A DNA stretch of 10,802 nucleotides from Oscillospiraceae bacterium (GCA_035353335.1 DAOPZJ010000060.1:1-10802); one strand, 5' to 3'. Shown: positions 1 to 6,694, counted from the first letter of the stretch. Numbers and translations: made by a program. Notes: a model not told the origin generated them from the sequence alone.

Positions 1-180
1 GGAGCAGACGCCGTCGCTTGTGTGAAATCAACCTGTTACAACTTGTGCAAAGCGAATTACGGCGTTACTGTCCTGTCGGATTGCATTACCAGTTATGATA
101 AACGGAAAATTGATGAAATGCTGCGTTATTATGAAAGCCAGGGCAGTAAAATTATTTGTTTGAATGACCTTTTAGTTTAA
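1..180 (+). CDS. Isochorismatase-family cysteine hydrolase, C-terminal part
   Basis: The gene enters from the left edge in frame 1 and ends at TAA 178-180, so 59 residues are visible. They begin GADAVACVKST, which resembles the region of isochorismatase-like hydrolases where the catalytic cysteine sits at the start of a helix (here residue 7). Next comes the strand NYGVTVLSDCITSYD, the family's usual 'xVxVxxDa' segment, and then a C-terminal helix and strand. The family hydrolyses amide or vinyl-ether bonds (nicotinamidase, N-carbamoyl amidase, isochorismatase); the substrate cannot be told from this fragment. The catalytic Asp and Lys lie outside the window. A strong hairpin terminator follows, so it ends its transcription unit and is separate from the genes to the right. 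Confidence 0.72.
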   Translation, partial: GADAVACVKSTCYNLCKANYGVTVLSDCITSYDKRKIDEMLRYYESQGSKIICLNDLLV

Positions 181-205
181 GTCCTTTCCATATGAACCGC
201 ATTGC

Positions 206-240
206 GCGGCGGGCGAAAAACGCCCGCCGCTTTGCCGTTT
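206..240 (+). terminator. Hairpin terminator after the cysteine hydrolase
   Basis: GCGGCGGGCG (206-215) and CGCCCGCCGC (221-230) form a perfect 10-bp GC-only stem with an AAAAA loop. It is followed by TTTGCCGTTT, an interrupted T tract. The position, 25 bases after the stop, fits a rho-independent terminator for the upstream gene. The broken T tract makes it less than ideal. The left flank has no A tract, so it is unlikely to serve the minus-strand regulator as well. Confidence 0.8.
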
Positions 241-392
241 ATCGATCAATGTTGTGCGTCCTGCATGGTTACTGGTCGCCTTGTTCCCGTCATGTGATTT
301 TTTGTTTTGTGAGAACATATTGAAACAAACCTTAACCCTTGTAGCAGAGCGATTTAGATGTCGGCGGTTCGCGAGTGTATAAAAAAGATGTT
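241..392. other. Intergenic stretch, no gene seen
   Basis: These bases lie between the terminator and the 3' end of the minus-strand regulator. I see no start with a ribosome binding site and no clear hairpin with a T tract on the minus strand, so the regulator's terminator is not identified. The stretch is mixed in composition with several T runs around 298-310. Confidence 0.4.
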
Positions 393-1298
393 TTAGCTTT
401 TTGGGGCTTGGCGAGAGTACAAGTTCATGTATTTTTTTGGCGGCGCTCCATATCGCTCTCGGAATTTGACGATGAAATAGGCAGGCGTGTTAAAGCCACA
501 CTCGAACGCAATTTCATTGACTGACAGGGAGGAACTCATGAGAAGCTGAACGGATAGAATCAAGCGCAGCTCGAGAATATACTCCGAAATGCTTCGTCCG
601 GCTTCACGAATAAACAGACTGCCCATGTAATGCGGGTTGAGATGAAAAATCCCAGCCAGCTCGCTTACACTGAGTTTCTTACGATAATTGCTGTTTATAT
701 AATTTATTATGCTTTGCACATGGCGGCTGTAGCTTGAATTTCTGTTGGCGGTTAAATGATATTTGCGGATAAAAGCGACTAATATTTCACAGAAAACAGC
801 GGAAAGAACGGAGGGAGAATAGAAATCCGAGTTTTTGATTTCGGAGGCGAGACACTTGATTTTTTCAATCAGCGCGTCAAGCTCATTTTCATCGAATTTT
901 ACGTAGAGAGCGTTGTCTTCCGTCATGAGGTTCGCTGCCAACTCCTTTGGTATAAAATCCACCGAGAAGCGTATATTGTACGATTTCAACTTGTTGTTTT
1001 CGTCCTGATGCGTGGTGTGGAGGTTGTTCGGCGTTCTGAGGTACGCGCAGCCGCGAGACATACTGAATGATGATTTCTTCAGAATTTGCACACCCATTCC
1101 TCCGTACACAAGCTCAAATTCGTAGTAGCTGTGCGCGTGAAGGGAGTTCTGCAGATGCTTCTCGCTTATTCCGTCGTACCTGTGCGTGACGGTAAGCATG
1201 GAATCCGCGTTTTTATATTCCGCATAATCGAATTTATCGGTTATATCGTCAAATTCTATAGAATTGATGTAAATGACATTTTTGATATTACTCTCCAT
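393..1298 (-). CDS. AraC-family transcriptional regulator with N-terminal cupin sensor
   Basis: This 301-residue protein has the usual two-domain AraC layout. Residues about 45-115 resemble the cupin sensor domain, with LHAHSYYEFELVYGG (H54, H56, E60) as the classic ligand-binding strand. Residues about 195-295 hold the double helix-turn-helix: first helix pair around LSVSELAGIFHLNPHYMGSLF (209-229), second around SVNEIAFECGFNTPAYFIVKF (259-279), ending in the conserved FRERYGAPPKKY. Such regulators bind a sugar or sugar-derived ligand through the cupin and activate a neighbouring catabolic operon. It is transcribed away from the sialidase-aldolase pair, which is its probable target. The ATG at 1298 is preceded on the minus strand by GGGAGA about 12 bases upstream, a somewhat long spacing. 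The ligand is not predictable from sequence. Confidence 0.93.
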   Translation of the reverse strand: MESNIKNVIYINSIEFDDITDKFDYAEYKNADSMLTVTHRYDGISEKHLQNSLHAHSYYEFELVYGGMGVQILKKSSFSMSRGCAYLRTPNNLHTTHQDENNKLKSYNIRFSVDFIPKELAANLMTEDNALYVKFDENELDALIEKIKCLASEIKNSDFYSPSVLSAVFCEILVAFIRKYHLTANRNSSYSRHVQSIINYINSNYRKKLSVSELAGIFHLNPHYMGSLFIREAGRSISEYILELRLILSVQLLMSSSLSVNEIAFECGFNTPAYFIVKFRERYGAPPKKYMNLYSRQAPKS

Positions 1299-1323
1299 TA
1301 CATCTCAGTCTCCCGATTTTCAG

Positions 1324-1360
1324 TATTATTGCGGTAAAATTCTTGATTGCCGCAATAATA
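1324..1360. promoter_or_regulatory. Perfect 11-bp inverted repeat, candidate operator or leader hairpin
   Basis: TATTATTGCGG (1324-1334) and CCGCAATAATA (1350-1360) are exact reverse complements separated by 15 bases; the arm centres are 26 bp apart, between two and three helical turns. The repeat spans the predicted start of the regulator's transcript. It could be a dimer binding site for autorepression or, as RNA, a stem-loop in the regulator's 5' leader. AraC-family proteins more often use direct repeats, so the binding protein is uncertain. Confidence 0.6.
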
Positions 1361-1388
1361 TTAAACTATTTTATTGTCATAGTGTCAA
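1360..1388 (-). promoter_or_regulatory. Promoter of the AraC-family regulator
   Basis: Read on the minus strand, TTGACA (1388-1383) is a perfect -35 box. It is followed after 17 bases by TTTAAT (1365-1360), a five-of-six match to TATAAT. Transcription would start near 1353 and give a leader of about 55 bases. The right arm of a perfect inverted repeat (1350-1360) covers the end of the -10 box and the predicted start point, an arrangement expected for autoregulation. Confidence 0.65.
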
Positions 1389-1399
1389 CCGCATCAATC

Positions 1400-1413
1400 G
1401 TGCAAATGTGCAA
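1400..1413. repeat. GTGCAA direct repeat in the divergent promoter region
   Basis: GTGCAA occurs at 1400-1405 and again at 1408-1413, an 8-bp period. It lies upstream of both divergent promoters, about 30 bp before the weak -35 of the sialidase promoter. Short direct repeats upstream of a poor -35 are where AraC-type activators usually bind, but the period here is shorter than one helical turn, so this is only a candidate half-site. Confidence 0.3.
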
Positions 1414-1442
1414 TTTATTATATTATTACTGCCGATTATTAA

Positions 1443-1471
1443 TTATTATCAGGCGATTGTGATGCTATAAT
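1443..1471 (+). promoter_or_regulatory. Extended -10 promoter of the sialidase-aldolase operon
   Basis: TATAAT at 1466-1471 is a perfect -10 box and is preceded by TGC, giving an extended -10. The -35 position 17 bases upstream reads TTATTA (1443-1448), a poor match. A strong extended -10 with a weak -35 fits a promoter needing an activator, plausibly the divergent AraC-family protein. The start point would be near 1478, leaving a leader of about 52 bases. Confidence 0.6.
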
Positions 1472-1478
1472 AAAATCA

Positions 1479-1495
1479 CGCAGACCGGTTCTGCG
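1479..1495 (+). promoter_or_regulatory. Small hairpin at the 5' end of the operon leader
   Basis: CGCAGA (1479-1484) and TCTGCG (1490-1495) form a perfect 6-bp stem with the loop CCGGT. It begins at the predicted first transcribed bases. Such a structure could protect the 5' end of the mRNA, or the DNA dyad could bind a protein. No T tract follows, so it is not a terminator. Confidence 0.35.
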
Positions 1496-1529
1496 AAAGA
1501 AGCGGCAAAATATGAAAGGGATATAATTT

Positions 1530-2597
1530 ATGTTAAGTATTGATTATAAGGATTACGTAATCAGACTCTCCGATCCGGAAGTTTATGTGGATAACTTGGC
1601 CCGTCGGAGAAGCGGACACATGACGCACGCGATGACCGAATTTGCTGAGGGAAAATTCATCGATTTCAACTCGAGCTGCTCCGCAGTACGCGCAGCCGGA
1701 CACTCGGCCTACGGATTTGTCGAATACCGCATAACGGAAGACTGCGGCAAAACCTATTCCGAGCCCCGCGTGCTTCCGTTTTCACGTGAGGCGTTCCTTG
1801 ACGGTGTTTTCACCGTTTCGGTCGAGAAAGCGGTAACCTGCGGGGACGGCAGTATTTTGGCTTTTTGTCTGCGAAACACGATGCTTGAACCGGTCTGCTG
1901 CGAGCCGTGGCTAACACCGATGGCGGTTTGCAGCCGCGACGGCGGTGAAACCTGGGGAAAGCCGTTTGAGGTATCGCCTTATCCCGGCAGAATTTATGAC
2001 GTTCTGACTGTCCGAGACAAGGTTATTTTTCTTGAATTCAAGAATGAGCATTTCATCGGAAGCGGACCAAAGCACAAGTATTCCGTATTTATCAGCGAAA
2101 ACAACGGCGCGGATTTCTGCGAAACCGAACTTCCCATCGACGGAATCGGCAGGGGTTATGGTTCGATTCTGTGCGACGGCAACGGTATTCTTCACGCTTA
2201 TGCCTACAATGTGAACGACGAACGGCATATGGACCACGCTATAAGTTCCGACCTCGGAAAAACATGGCAAAATGTCGAGCCATGCTATCTGAACCGTGGA
2301 ATCCGCAATCCTCAGACCGCACTGATTGATGGGGTTTATGTTCTGCACGGACGCGGAGAGAATGCAAACGGTTTTGTTTTCTATTTTTCAACTGACGGCT
2401 GCACCTGGAGCGAAGCTTCGTTCGCAGGTGATAAGAGCGGAGGCTGCTACTATTCAAACAATCTGCTGCTAAATGATGCCGGAAGAAATTTTCTGCTGAT
2501 ACAGTATTCCGAGATGTGTACAAACGCGGACTCTAAGCCGGGGGAAAATTCTCAGGTGGACGTGATGCACAGAACGCTTGAGATTATTAGAAGATAA
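1530..2597 (+). CDS. Sialidase-like Asp-box beta-propeller protein
   Basis: This 355-residue protein belongs to the sialidase/BNR superfamily. Asp boxes (S-x-D-x-G-x-T-W) recur along it: TEDCGKTY (69-76), SRDGGETW (135-142), a degenerate SENNGADF (189-196), SSDLGKTW (239-246) and a shortened STDGCTW (287-293). The spacing of about 43-66 residues fits one box per propeller blade. SGGCYYSNNLLL (303-314) resembles the segment carrying the catalytic tyrosine, and HGRGE (273-277) a possible carboxylate-binding arginine. The N-terminal FRIP arginine motif of true sialidases is not evident. There is no signal peptide, so it should act in the cytoplasm, on imported sugars if it is an enzyme. The ATG is set by AAAGGGA 8 bases upstream. 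The stop overlaps the aldolase start. It could hydrolyse a sialoside or other ulosonic acid glycoside, or be non-catalytic. Confidence 0.85.
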   Translation: MLSIDYKDYVIRLSDPEVYVDNLARRRSGHMTHAMTEFAEGKFIDFNSSCSAVRAAGHSAYGFVEYRITEDCGKTYSEPRVLPFSREAFLDGVFTVSVEKAVTCGDGSILAFCLRNTMLEPVCCEPWLTPMAVCSRDGGETWGKPFEVSPYPGRIYDVLTVRDKVIFLEFKNEHFIGSGPKHKYSVFISENNGADFCETELPIDGIGRGYGSILCDGNGILHAYAYNVNDERHMDHAISSDLGKTWQNVEPCYLNRGIRNPQTALIDGVYVLHGRGENANGFVFYFSTDGCTWSEASFAGDKSGGCYYSNNLLLNDAGRNFLLIQYSEMCTNADSKPGENSQVDVMHRTLEIIRR

Positions 2598-3379
2598 TGA
2601 AAATGGACAGACTTTTTCGGATAAATGAAAAGTTGGCAAACGGGGAAATCCTTTACGGAACACACGTATTCTGCGGCGCTCCGCCGCTCACTGAATGTCT
2701 CGCGCAGATCGGATTCGATTTGCTTTGGATTGATATGGAGCATACCGCAATCGGAATCGAGAGCCTGCAAAACAATCTGATTGCAGCCCGCGCGGGCGGA
2801 ACGCCTGCGATAGTCAGGATACCGTGGAACGAAAAGGTATTGGCAAAGCCTGTGCTTGATATGGGGCCGGACGGAATTATATTCCCGGATATCAGAACCG
2901 CCGATGAAGCTCGCGCCGCCGTTTCCGCCTGCGAATATCCGCCGAATGGAGAACGCGGCTACGGCCCGCTGCGCGCACTCAACTACGGCGGCATTGACAA
3001 GACCGATTATGTTGATCGTTTATACCGCAGGACACAGCGTTTTTTGCAGATCGAACATATCGATGCGGTTAATAATCTCGAGGAAATAACCGCGGTTGAA
3101 GGGGTCGACGGATACATTGTCGGACCGAACGATCTCTCCGGCTCCGCCGGGCACATCGGACGATACGATCACCCGGATATGACGCAGATTTACGACCGCA
3201 TCGGAGAAGTTATGCGCAGGCACGGCAAATTATTTGGCGTATCTCTCGGCTACGACCCGGATATTATGTCCGAATGGCTTGAGCGCGGCGCAAAAATGAT
3301 TTTTTCGGGCAATGATGTCGGTTATGTTTTTGACGGCGCGTCGAATCTGCTTCGCGATCTTAAACGGTTAAGCAAATAA
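2597..3379 (+). CDS. HpcH/HpaI-type class II pyruvate aldolase
   Basis: This 260-residue protein is of normal length for metal-dependent aldolases that split 2-keto-3-deoxy (or 4-hydroxy-2-oxo) acids into pyruvate and an aldehyde. Residues known in E. coli HpaI appear four positions later throughout: D46 and base H49 in IDMEH, R74 in IVRIP, and metal ligands E153 in QIEH and D179 in GPNDLSGSAG. The region GERGYGPLRALNY (118-130) is also typical. All key residues are present, so it should be active. Its ATG overlaps the preceding TAA (TAATG), so translation is coupled. The weak AGAAG upstream also fits reinitiation; ATG 2603 is an alternative start. Substrate is open: hydroxyheptenedioate, 2-keto-3-deoxy-glucarate or -rhamnonate, or, given the neighbour, a larger ulosonic acid. 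No terminator is seen downstream. Confidence 0.93.
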   Translation: MKMDRLFRINEKLANGEILYGTHVFCGAPPLTECLAQIGFDLLWIDMEHTAIGIESLQNNLIAARAGGTPAIVRIPWNEKVLAKPVLDMGPDGIIFPDIRTADEARAAVSACEYPPNGERGYGPLRALNYGGIDKTDYVDRLYRRTQRFLQIEHIDAVNNLEEITAVEGVDGYIVGPNDLSGSAGHIGRYDHPDMTQIYDRIGEVMRRHGKLFGVSLGYDPDIMSEWLERGAKMIFSGNDVGYVFDGASNLLRDLKRLSK

Positions 3380-3387
3380 TTTTTTAT

Positions 3388-3453
3388 TTGAGAAGATACG
3401 ACCTTATTACCGGAGACCGCGGAGAAATAGAAGCCGCAACAGAAACGATTTAA
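3388..3453 (+). pseudogene. Possible decayed coding remnant
   Basis: From TTG 3388 the frame reads LRRYDLITGDRGEIEAATETI and then meets TAA 3451-3453. Beyond the stop the same frame continues with protein-like composition (KAGCEEKKLPESMVIIKK). There is no ribosome binding site. The family is not recognised. This may be the broken tail of a lost gene, or chance. Confidence 0.25.
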
Positions 3454-3490
3454 AAAGCGGGATGCGAAGAGAAGAAATTACCGGAAAGTA

Positions 3491-3519
3491 TGGTAATAAT
3501 AAAAAAAATATTATATAAT
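3491..3519 (+). promoter_or_regulatory. Candidate promoter for the dehydrogenase-reductase pair
   Basis: TATAAT at 3514-3519 is a perfect -10 box inside an A/T-rich stretch. The -35 position 17 bases upstream, TGGTAA (3491-3496), matches only three of six. Transcription would start near 3526 and give a leader of about 85 bases before the preferred ATG. An ATTACC/GGTAAT inverted repeat (3477-3482 and 3492-3497) overlaps the -35 position and could be an operator. Confidence 0.4.
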
Positions 3520-3610
3520 CAACGCATGATAGTTCTTATTGTTTTTGAATTAAAATATGTGGGTTTCCGCAGCGCATAGCCTTTTGGGATGTGAGGGCAA
3601 GGTGAATTTG

Positions 3611-4399
3611 ATGAAAACCGCACCATTCAAAGAAAAATACGGGCCGTACGCGTTGGTCGCGGCCGGCTCCGACGGATTGGGCTTTGCGTATGCCGAGGCG
3701 ATTGCAAAGCGGGGATTGAACTTGGTTTTAATTGCCCGTCAGCAAGAGCGGCTCAAAGCTGCGGCGGCCCGGCTGAGAGATACATATAACATCGATGTGA
3801 TTGCCGTTGCGGCGGATATGGCGGATTTTGAAAATGTGAAACAACAGATCGTCGCTTTGAATGTTTCGATTGGGTTGTTAATTTACAATGCCGCATACGC
3901 TCCGATCGGCCTGTTCGAAAACACCGGCGAAGATCGTTTGGCGCTTGCCGCAGCCGTGAACGTGAAAGCGCCGCTGCTGCTGACAAAACTCTTATCCGAG
4001 CCGATGATTCAACAAAAACGAGGTGGCATTGTGCTGATGTCGTCGCTCGCCGGAGGGCAGGGCAGCCCGAACCTCGCGACTTATGCGGCGACAAAATCAT
4101 TTAACGCCATATTGGCCGAAGGCCTTTGGAAAGAGCTGAAACCGCACGGTGTTGATGTGATTGCCTGCTGTGCCGGCGCGATCCTGACGCCCGGTTATCA
4201 ACAGGCCGAAAAGGCCAAACCGGCGCCGGGTACGATGGAAGCAAGCGAAGCCGCCGAGCAGACGCTGAACGCGTTGGGCAGAGGGCCTATCATCATTCCC
4301 GGCGTCACGAACAAAATCGGCCGTTTTGTGCTCTCCAGAATTTTGAGCCGAAAAGCCGCCATCAATCTCATGTCGAAGAATACGGGAGGATTGTCATGA
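3611..4399 (+). CDS. Short-chain dehydrogenase/reductase, NADPH-type
   Basis: This 262-residue protein is a classical SDR. The nucleotide-binding loop is AAGSDGLG (17-24), where the first glycine of TGxxxGxG is alanine. IARQQERL (41-48) puts an arginine after strand 2, which favours NADPH. IYNAAY (91-96) replaces NNAG, and the catalytic set is N117, SS144-145, Y158 and K162 (YAATK). The length and C-terminal extension resemble the 17-beta-hydroxysteroid dehydrogenase/3-ketoacyl reductase type. The frame is open to ATG 3557, but ATG 3611 is preferred because AAGGTG (3599-3604) lies six bases before it and the extra 18 residues precede the fold. The stop overlaps the next gene as ATGA, so the two proteins are probably made together. 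Likely reaction: reversible reduction of a ketone; substrate unknown. Confidence 0.9.
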   Translation: MKTAPFKEKYGPYALVAAGSDGLGFAYAEAIAKRGLNLVLIARQQERLKAAAARLRDTYNIDVIAVAADMADFENVKQQIVALNVSIGLLIYNAAYAPIGLFENTGEDRLALAAAVNVKAPLLLTKLLSEPMIQQKRGGIVLMSSLAGGQGSPNLATYAATKSFNAILAEGLWKELKPHGVDVIACCAGAILTPGYQQAEKAKPAPGTMEASEAAEQTLNALGRGPIIIPGVTNKIGRFVLSRILSRKAAINLMSKNTGGLS

Positions 4400-5472
4400 A
4401 GATATTTTTAGGGTTGGTGACTCCGCTGATCGTTTACGCGGGCATCACGCTGCTGCACGTTATCATCCCGTCTAAAAAGGTCAGGGGATATGTCAAAAAC
4501 GAAACGACGGGCGAGGTCTTGACTTATCGGATCAACGGAAAATTCGTGCTTTGGACAAGCATCCTAATTTGGTTTCTGCTTGGGTATACTAACTTTGTCC
4601 CTTACACGTGGCTGTATGACAACCGTTGGCTGTGTCTGATCGGCGGGGTCATCATCGGGCTTACTTACTCTTTTTACATGGTTTTAAAACATCCGTCCAC
4701 GGGCAAATCGTTCTTAGCGGACCTTTGATTTGGCAGGGTCAAAAACCCGCAATTAAAAGGCGGCTTTGTCGATGCAAAGCTGTGGCTGTATCTGATCGGC
4801 GCGGTGATGCTCCAGCTGAACGTGCTTTCGTTTGCGGCGTATCACGTATTGAACGTGCAAAATATCAACTACGGGTTCCTGCTCGGCTGCGCGATGCTGA
4901 CCTGGTTTTGCTTTGAGTATCTCATCTTTGAAAAAGTGCATCTGTGGACATACGATTTTATCGCCGAGCGGGTCGGGTTCAAATTGGGATTCGGCTGTTT
5001 GGCGTTTTACCCCTATTTTTATGCGGTTGCGCTTTGGTTTACTGCAAACCTCCCCGATCCCGGTCATCCCGTGTGGCTGACCGCGCTCTTCGGCGTACTC
5101 TTCCTCTTTGGGTGGGTGTTCACACGCGGCGCGAATATGCAAAAGTATTACTTTAAAACGCAGCCCGACAAAAAATTTCTTTGGATGACCCCCGAGGTGC
5201 TCAGTAACGGCAGCAAGACCCTGCTTGCGAGCGGTTTTTGGGGCGCAAGCCGCCACATCAATTATTTTGGGGAGATCATTCAGGCGCTTGCGATCGCCCT
5301 TGCCGCCGGTTACATCGGGGTTTGGCCGGTATGGCTGTATCCGGCGTATTACATCGGGTTGATGTTTTCTCGCCAAGTCGACGACGACAAGATTTGCAAA
5401 GAAAAATACGGAGACCTTTGGGATCAATACACCCAAAAGGTGAAATACAAGATCATTCCGTTTATTTATTGA
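4396..5472 (+). pseudogene. ERG4/ERG24-type membrane reductase interrupted by an in-frame UGA
   Basis: Two open stretches, 4396-4728 and 4729-5472, lie in the same frame, separated only by TGA 4726-4728 (codon 111). Together they give about 358 residues, a plausible length for bacterial ERG4/ERG24 sterol-reductase-like proteins of the isoprenylcysteine methyltransferase superfamily. The N half has membrane segments near 1-23, 50-64 and 78-97. The C half carries the family signature: FWGASRHINYFGE, SRQVDDDKICKEKYGDLW and the terminal KVKYKIIPFIY. Around the stop, FLADL-X-FGRVKNPQ matches the family's 'DFxxGRxxNPR' segment, where an aromatic residue is expected, so TGG to TGA is the simplest explanation. 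No frame change is involved. These proteins reduce C=C bonds in sterols or lipids with NADPH. The gene may be a recent pseudogene, be read through, or reflect a base-calling error. An internal GTG at 4804 lacks a good ribosome binding site. The start overlaps the dehydrogenase stop (ATGA). Confidence 0.85.
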
Positions 5473-5531
5473 GTACGGATTAGCAAGGTGTGGAAGAAAA
5501 CCGAAGGGTGTTTGGAAGATAGGAAAGCAAT

Positions 5532-6272
5532 ATGAAAAAGTCGAATTCAAATTTGATCATCGTTATCATTCTGGTACTGCTTTCAGTGCTTGTATATGCC
5601 GTTCAAATGATAATTTTTGATTCTCCCCGCGACACAGGATTCTACCTGTTTCAAGATCTCGCCTTCCTTCCGCTTCAGATCGCGATTGTTACGATCGTAC
5701 TCGGCAAATACCTGAAAAGCCGTGAAAAAGCCGAGAGATTGAAAAAAATCAGCGTGGTGATTAACGCGTTTTTCAGTGAAGCAGGTACAGAAATCCTGAT
5801 GAATCTGGCCGTCTTCAGCAAGAACTGTGACGAGATCAGGTCAAAGCTGGATGTACAGACAGATTGGTCTGACAGTGTTTTTTCAAAGACCGTAAAATAC
5901 CTGCTGAATGCAGATATACAAATTGATTGCAGCGCAAAGCAACTGGGGACTTTGAAAGAGCTGATGAAAAACAAGAGAGACTTTTTGATGAAAATCATTG
6001 AAAACCCGAATCTTTTGGAGCACGATACTTTTACGGATATGCTCCTTTCGGTTTTTCATGTGATGGAAGAATTAACGGCAAGAAGTGAATTCGAAGAGGG
6101 GTGCAGCGCCGATATGGCGCACATTTCAAATGATCTGAAAAGAGCATATAAAGCCCTACTCATACAATGGGTTGAATACATGAGGCATCTGCACACGGAA
6201 TACCCATATCTCTATTCTCTTGAGATTCGAAAAAATCCGTTCTTTAAAGACAGAAGTGTTGTGATCAGGTAA
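5532..6272 (+). CDS. Membrane protein of unknown function with two N-terminal helices
   Basis: I do not recognise a named family for this 246-residue protein. Residues 8-28 (LIIVIILVLLSVLVYAVQMII) form one transmembrane helix. Residues about 40-60, starting FQDLAFLPLQIAIVTIVLG, form a second. The rest, from KYLKSREKAERLKK onward, is charged and mostly helical, with FFSEAGTEILMNL (85-97) as a distinctive segment. Positive charge after the second helix predicts a short external loop and a cytoplasmic C-terminal domain of about 185 residues. No catalytic motif is visible. The ATG has AGGAAAG (5521-5527) four bases upstream. It follows the reductase by 59 bases with no terminator and could share its transcript. 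Confidence 0.85.
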   Translation: MKKSNSNLIIVIILVLLSVLVYAVQMIIFDSPRDTGFYLFQDLAFLPLQIAIVTIVLGKYLKSREKAERLKKISVVINAFFSEAGTEILMNLAVFSKNCDEIRSKLDVQTDWSDSVFSKTVKYLLNADIQIDCSAKQLGTLKELMKNKRDFLMKIIENPNLLEHDTFTDMLLSVFHVMEELTARSEFEEGCSADMAHISNDLKRAYKALLIQWVEYMRHLHTEYPYLYSLEIRKNPFFKDRSVVIR

Positions 6273-6348
6273 TTGAGTTTCTATACCGGCGACTTCCATC
6301 CGATTGCCGTCCTACTGACACTAATTACGTAATAAAACGGAGGTTCGT

Positions 6349-6690
6349 ATGAATATACAGATTTTCGGGATCTCAAAATGTTTTGATACCAAGAAAGCGC
6401 AGCGGTATTTCAGCGAGCGCAAAATCAAGGTGCAATTCATTGACCTGAAGGAAAAGCCCATGAGCCGCGGTGAGTTTAACAGTGTGAAAGCTGCCGTCGG
6501 CGGTTATGAAAAGCTGGTTGACGAGAACTGCAAGGATCAGGATTTATTGGCACTTTATAAGTACCTGACCAAGGAGGCAAAGGAAGAAAAAATCCTTGAA
6601 AATCAAGTACTCCTGAAAACCCCAATCGTCCGCAACGGCAAGCAAGCGACTGTCGGCTACGCGCCGGAGGTTTGGAAAACATGGGCGTGA
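6349..6690 (+). CDS. ArsC/Spx-like thioredoxin-fold protein
   Basis: This 113-residue protein fits the ArsC/Spx family in length and sequence. It opens with the strand IQIFGISKCFDTKKAQRYF, where C11 is the family's active cysteine. The second site is T14 (CFDT), not the CxxC of Spx. FIDLKEKPMSRGEF (26-39) and LLKTPIVRNGKQATVGY near the end are the usual family landmarks, including the TPIVR arginine. Members include glutathione- or thioredoxin-linked arsenate reductases and redox-sensing Spx relatives; many have no known role. There is no ArsR, ArsB or ArsP nearby, so arsenate detoxification is not supported by context. The start is firm: GGAGG (6339-6343) lies five bases before the ATG. Confidence 0.9.
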   Translation: MNIQIFGISKCFDTKKAQRYFSERKIKVQFIDLKEKPMSRGEFNSVKAAVGGYEKLVDENCKDQDLLALYKYLTKEAKEEKILENQVLLKTPIVRNGKQATVGYAPEVWKTWA

Positions 6691-6694
6691 GGGT

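Noticed and set aside
3477..3497. ATTACC/GGTAAT inverted repeat as terminator of the aldolase operon
   Set aside because: The stem is only 6 bp and is followed by A residues, not T.
3557..3610. Upstream ATG for the dehydrogenase
   Set aside because: The extra 18 residues precede the Rossmann fold, and the AAGGTG site is placed for ATG 3611.
4729..4770. Selenocysteine insertion at the UGA of the ERG24-type gene
   Set aside because: The only hairpin just downstream is a 4-bp GGGT/ACCC stem (4736-4748), too small for a convincing bacterial SECIS, and the family expects an aromatic residue here, not cysteine.
4396..5472. Alternative genetic code with UGA as tryptophan
   Set aside because: UGA ends other genes at natural family C-termini (for example 5472 and 10018), and tryptophan is written TGG throughout.
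4753..5550. Long minus-strand open frame of 265 codons
   Set aside because: It lies opposite the C half of the reductase, has low-complexity basic composition and matches no family; the plus-strand reading has clear family motifs.
6349..6690. Arsenic resistance gene
   Set aside because: The family fits, but there is no ars regulator or transporter nearby and the second active-site cysteine is absent, so the function is left general.
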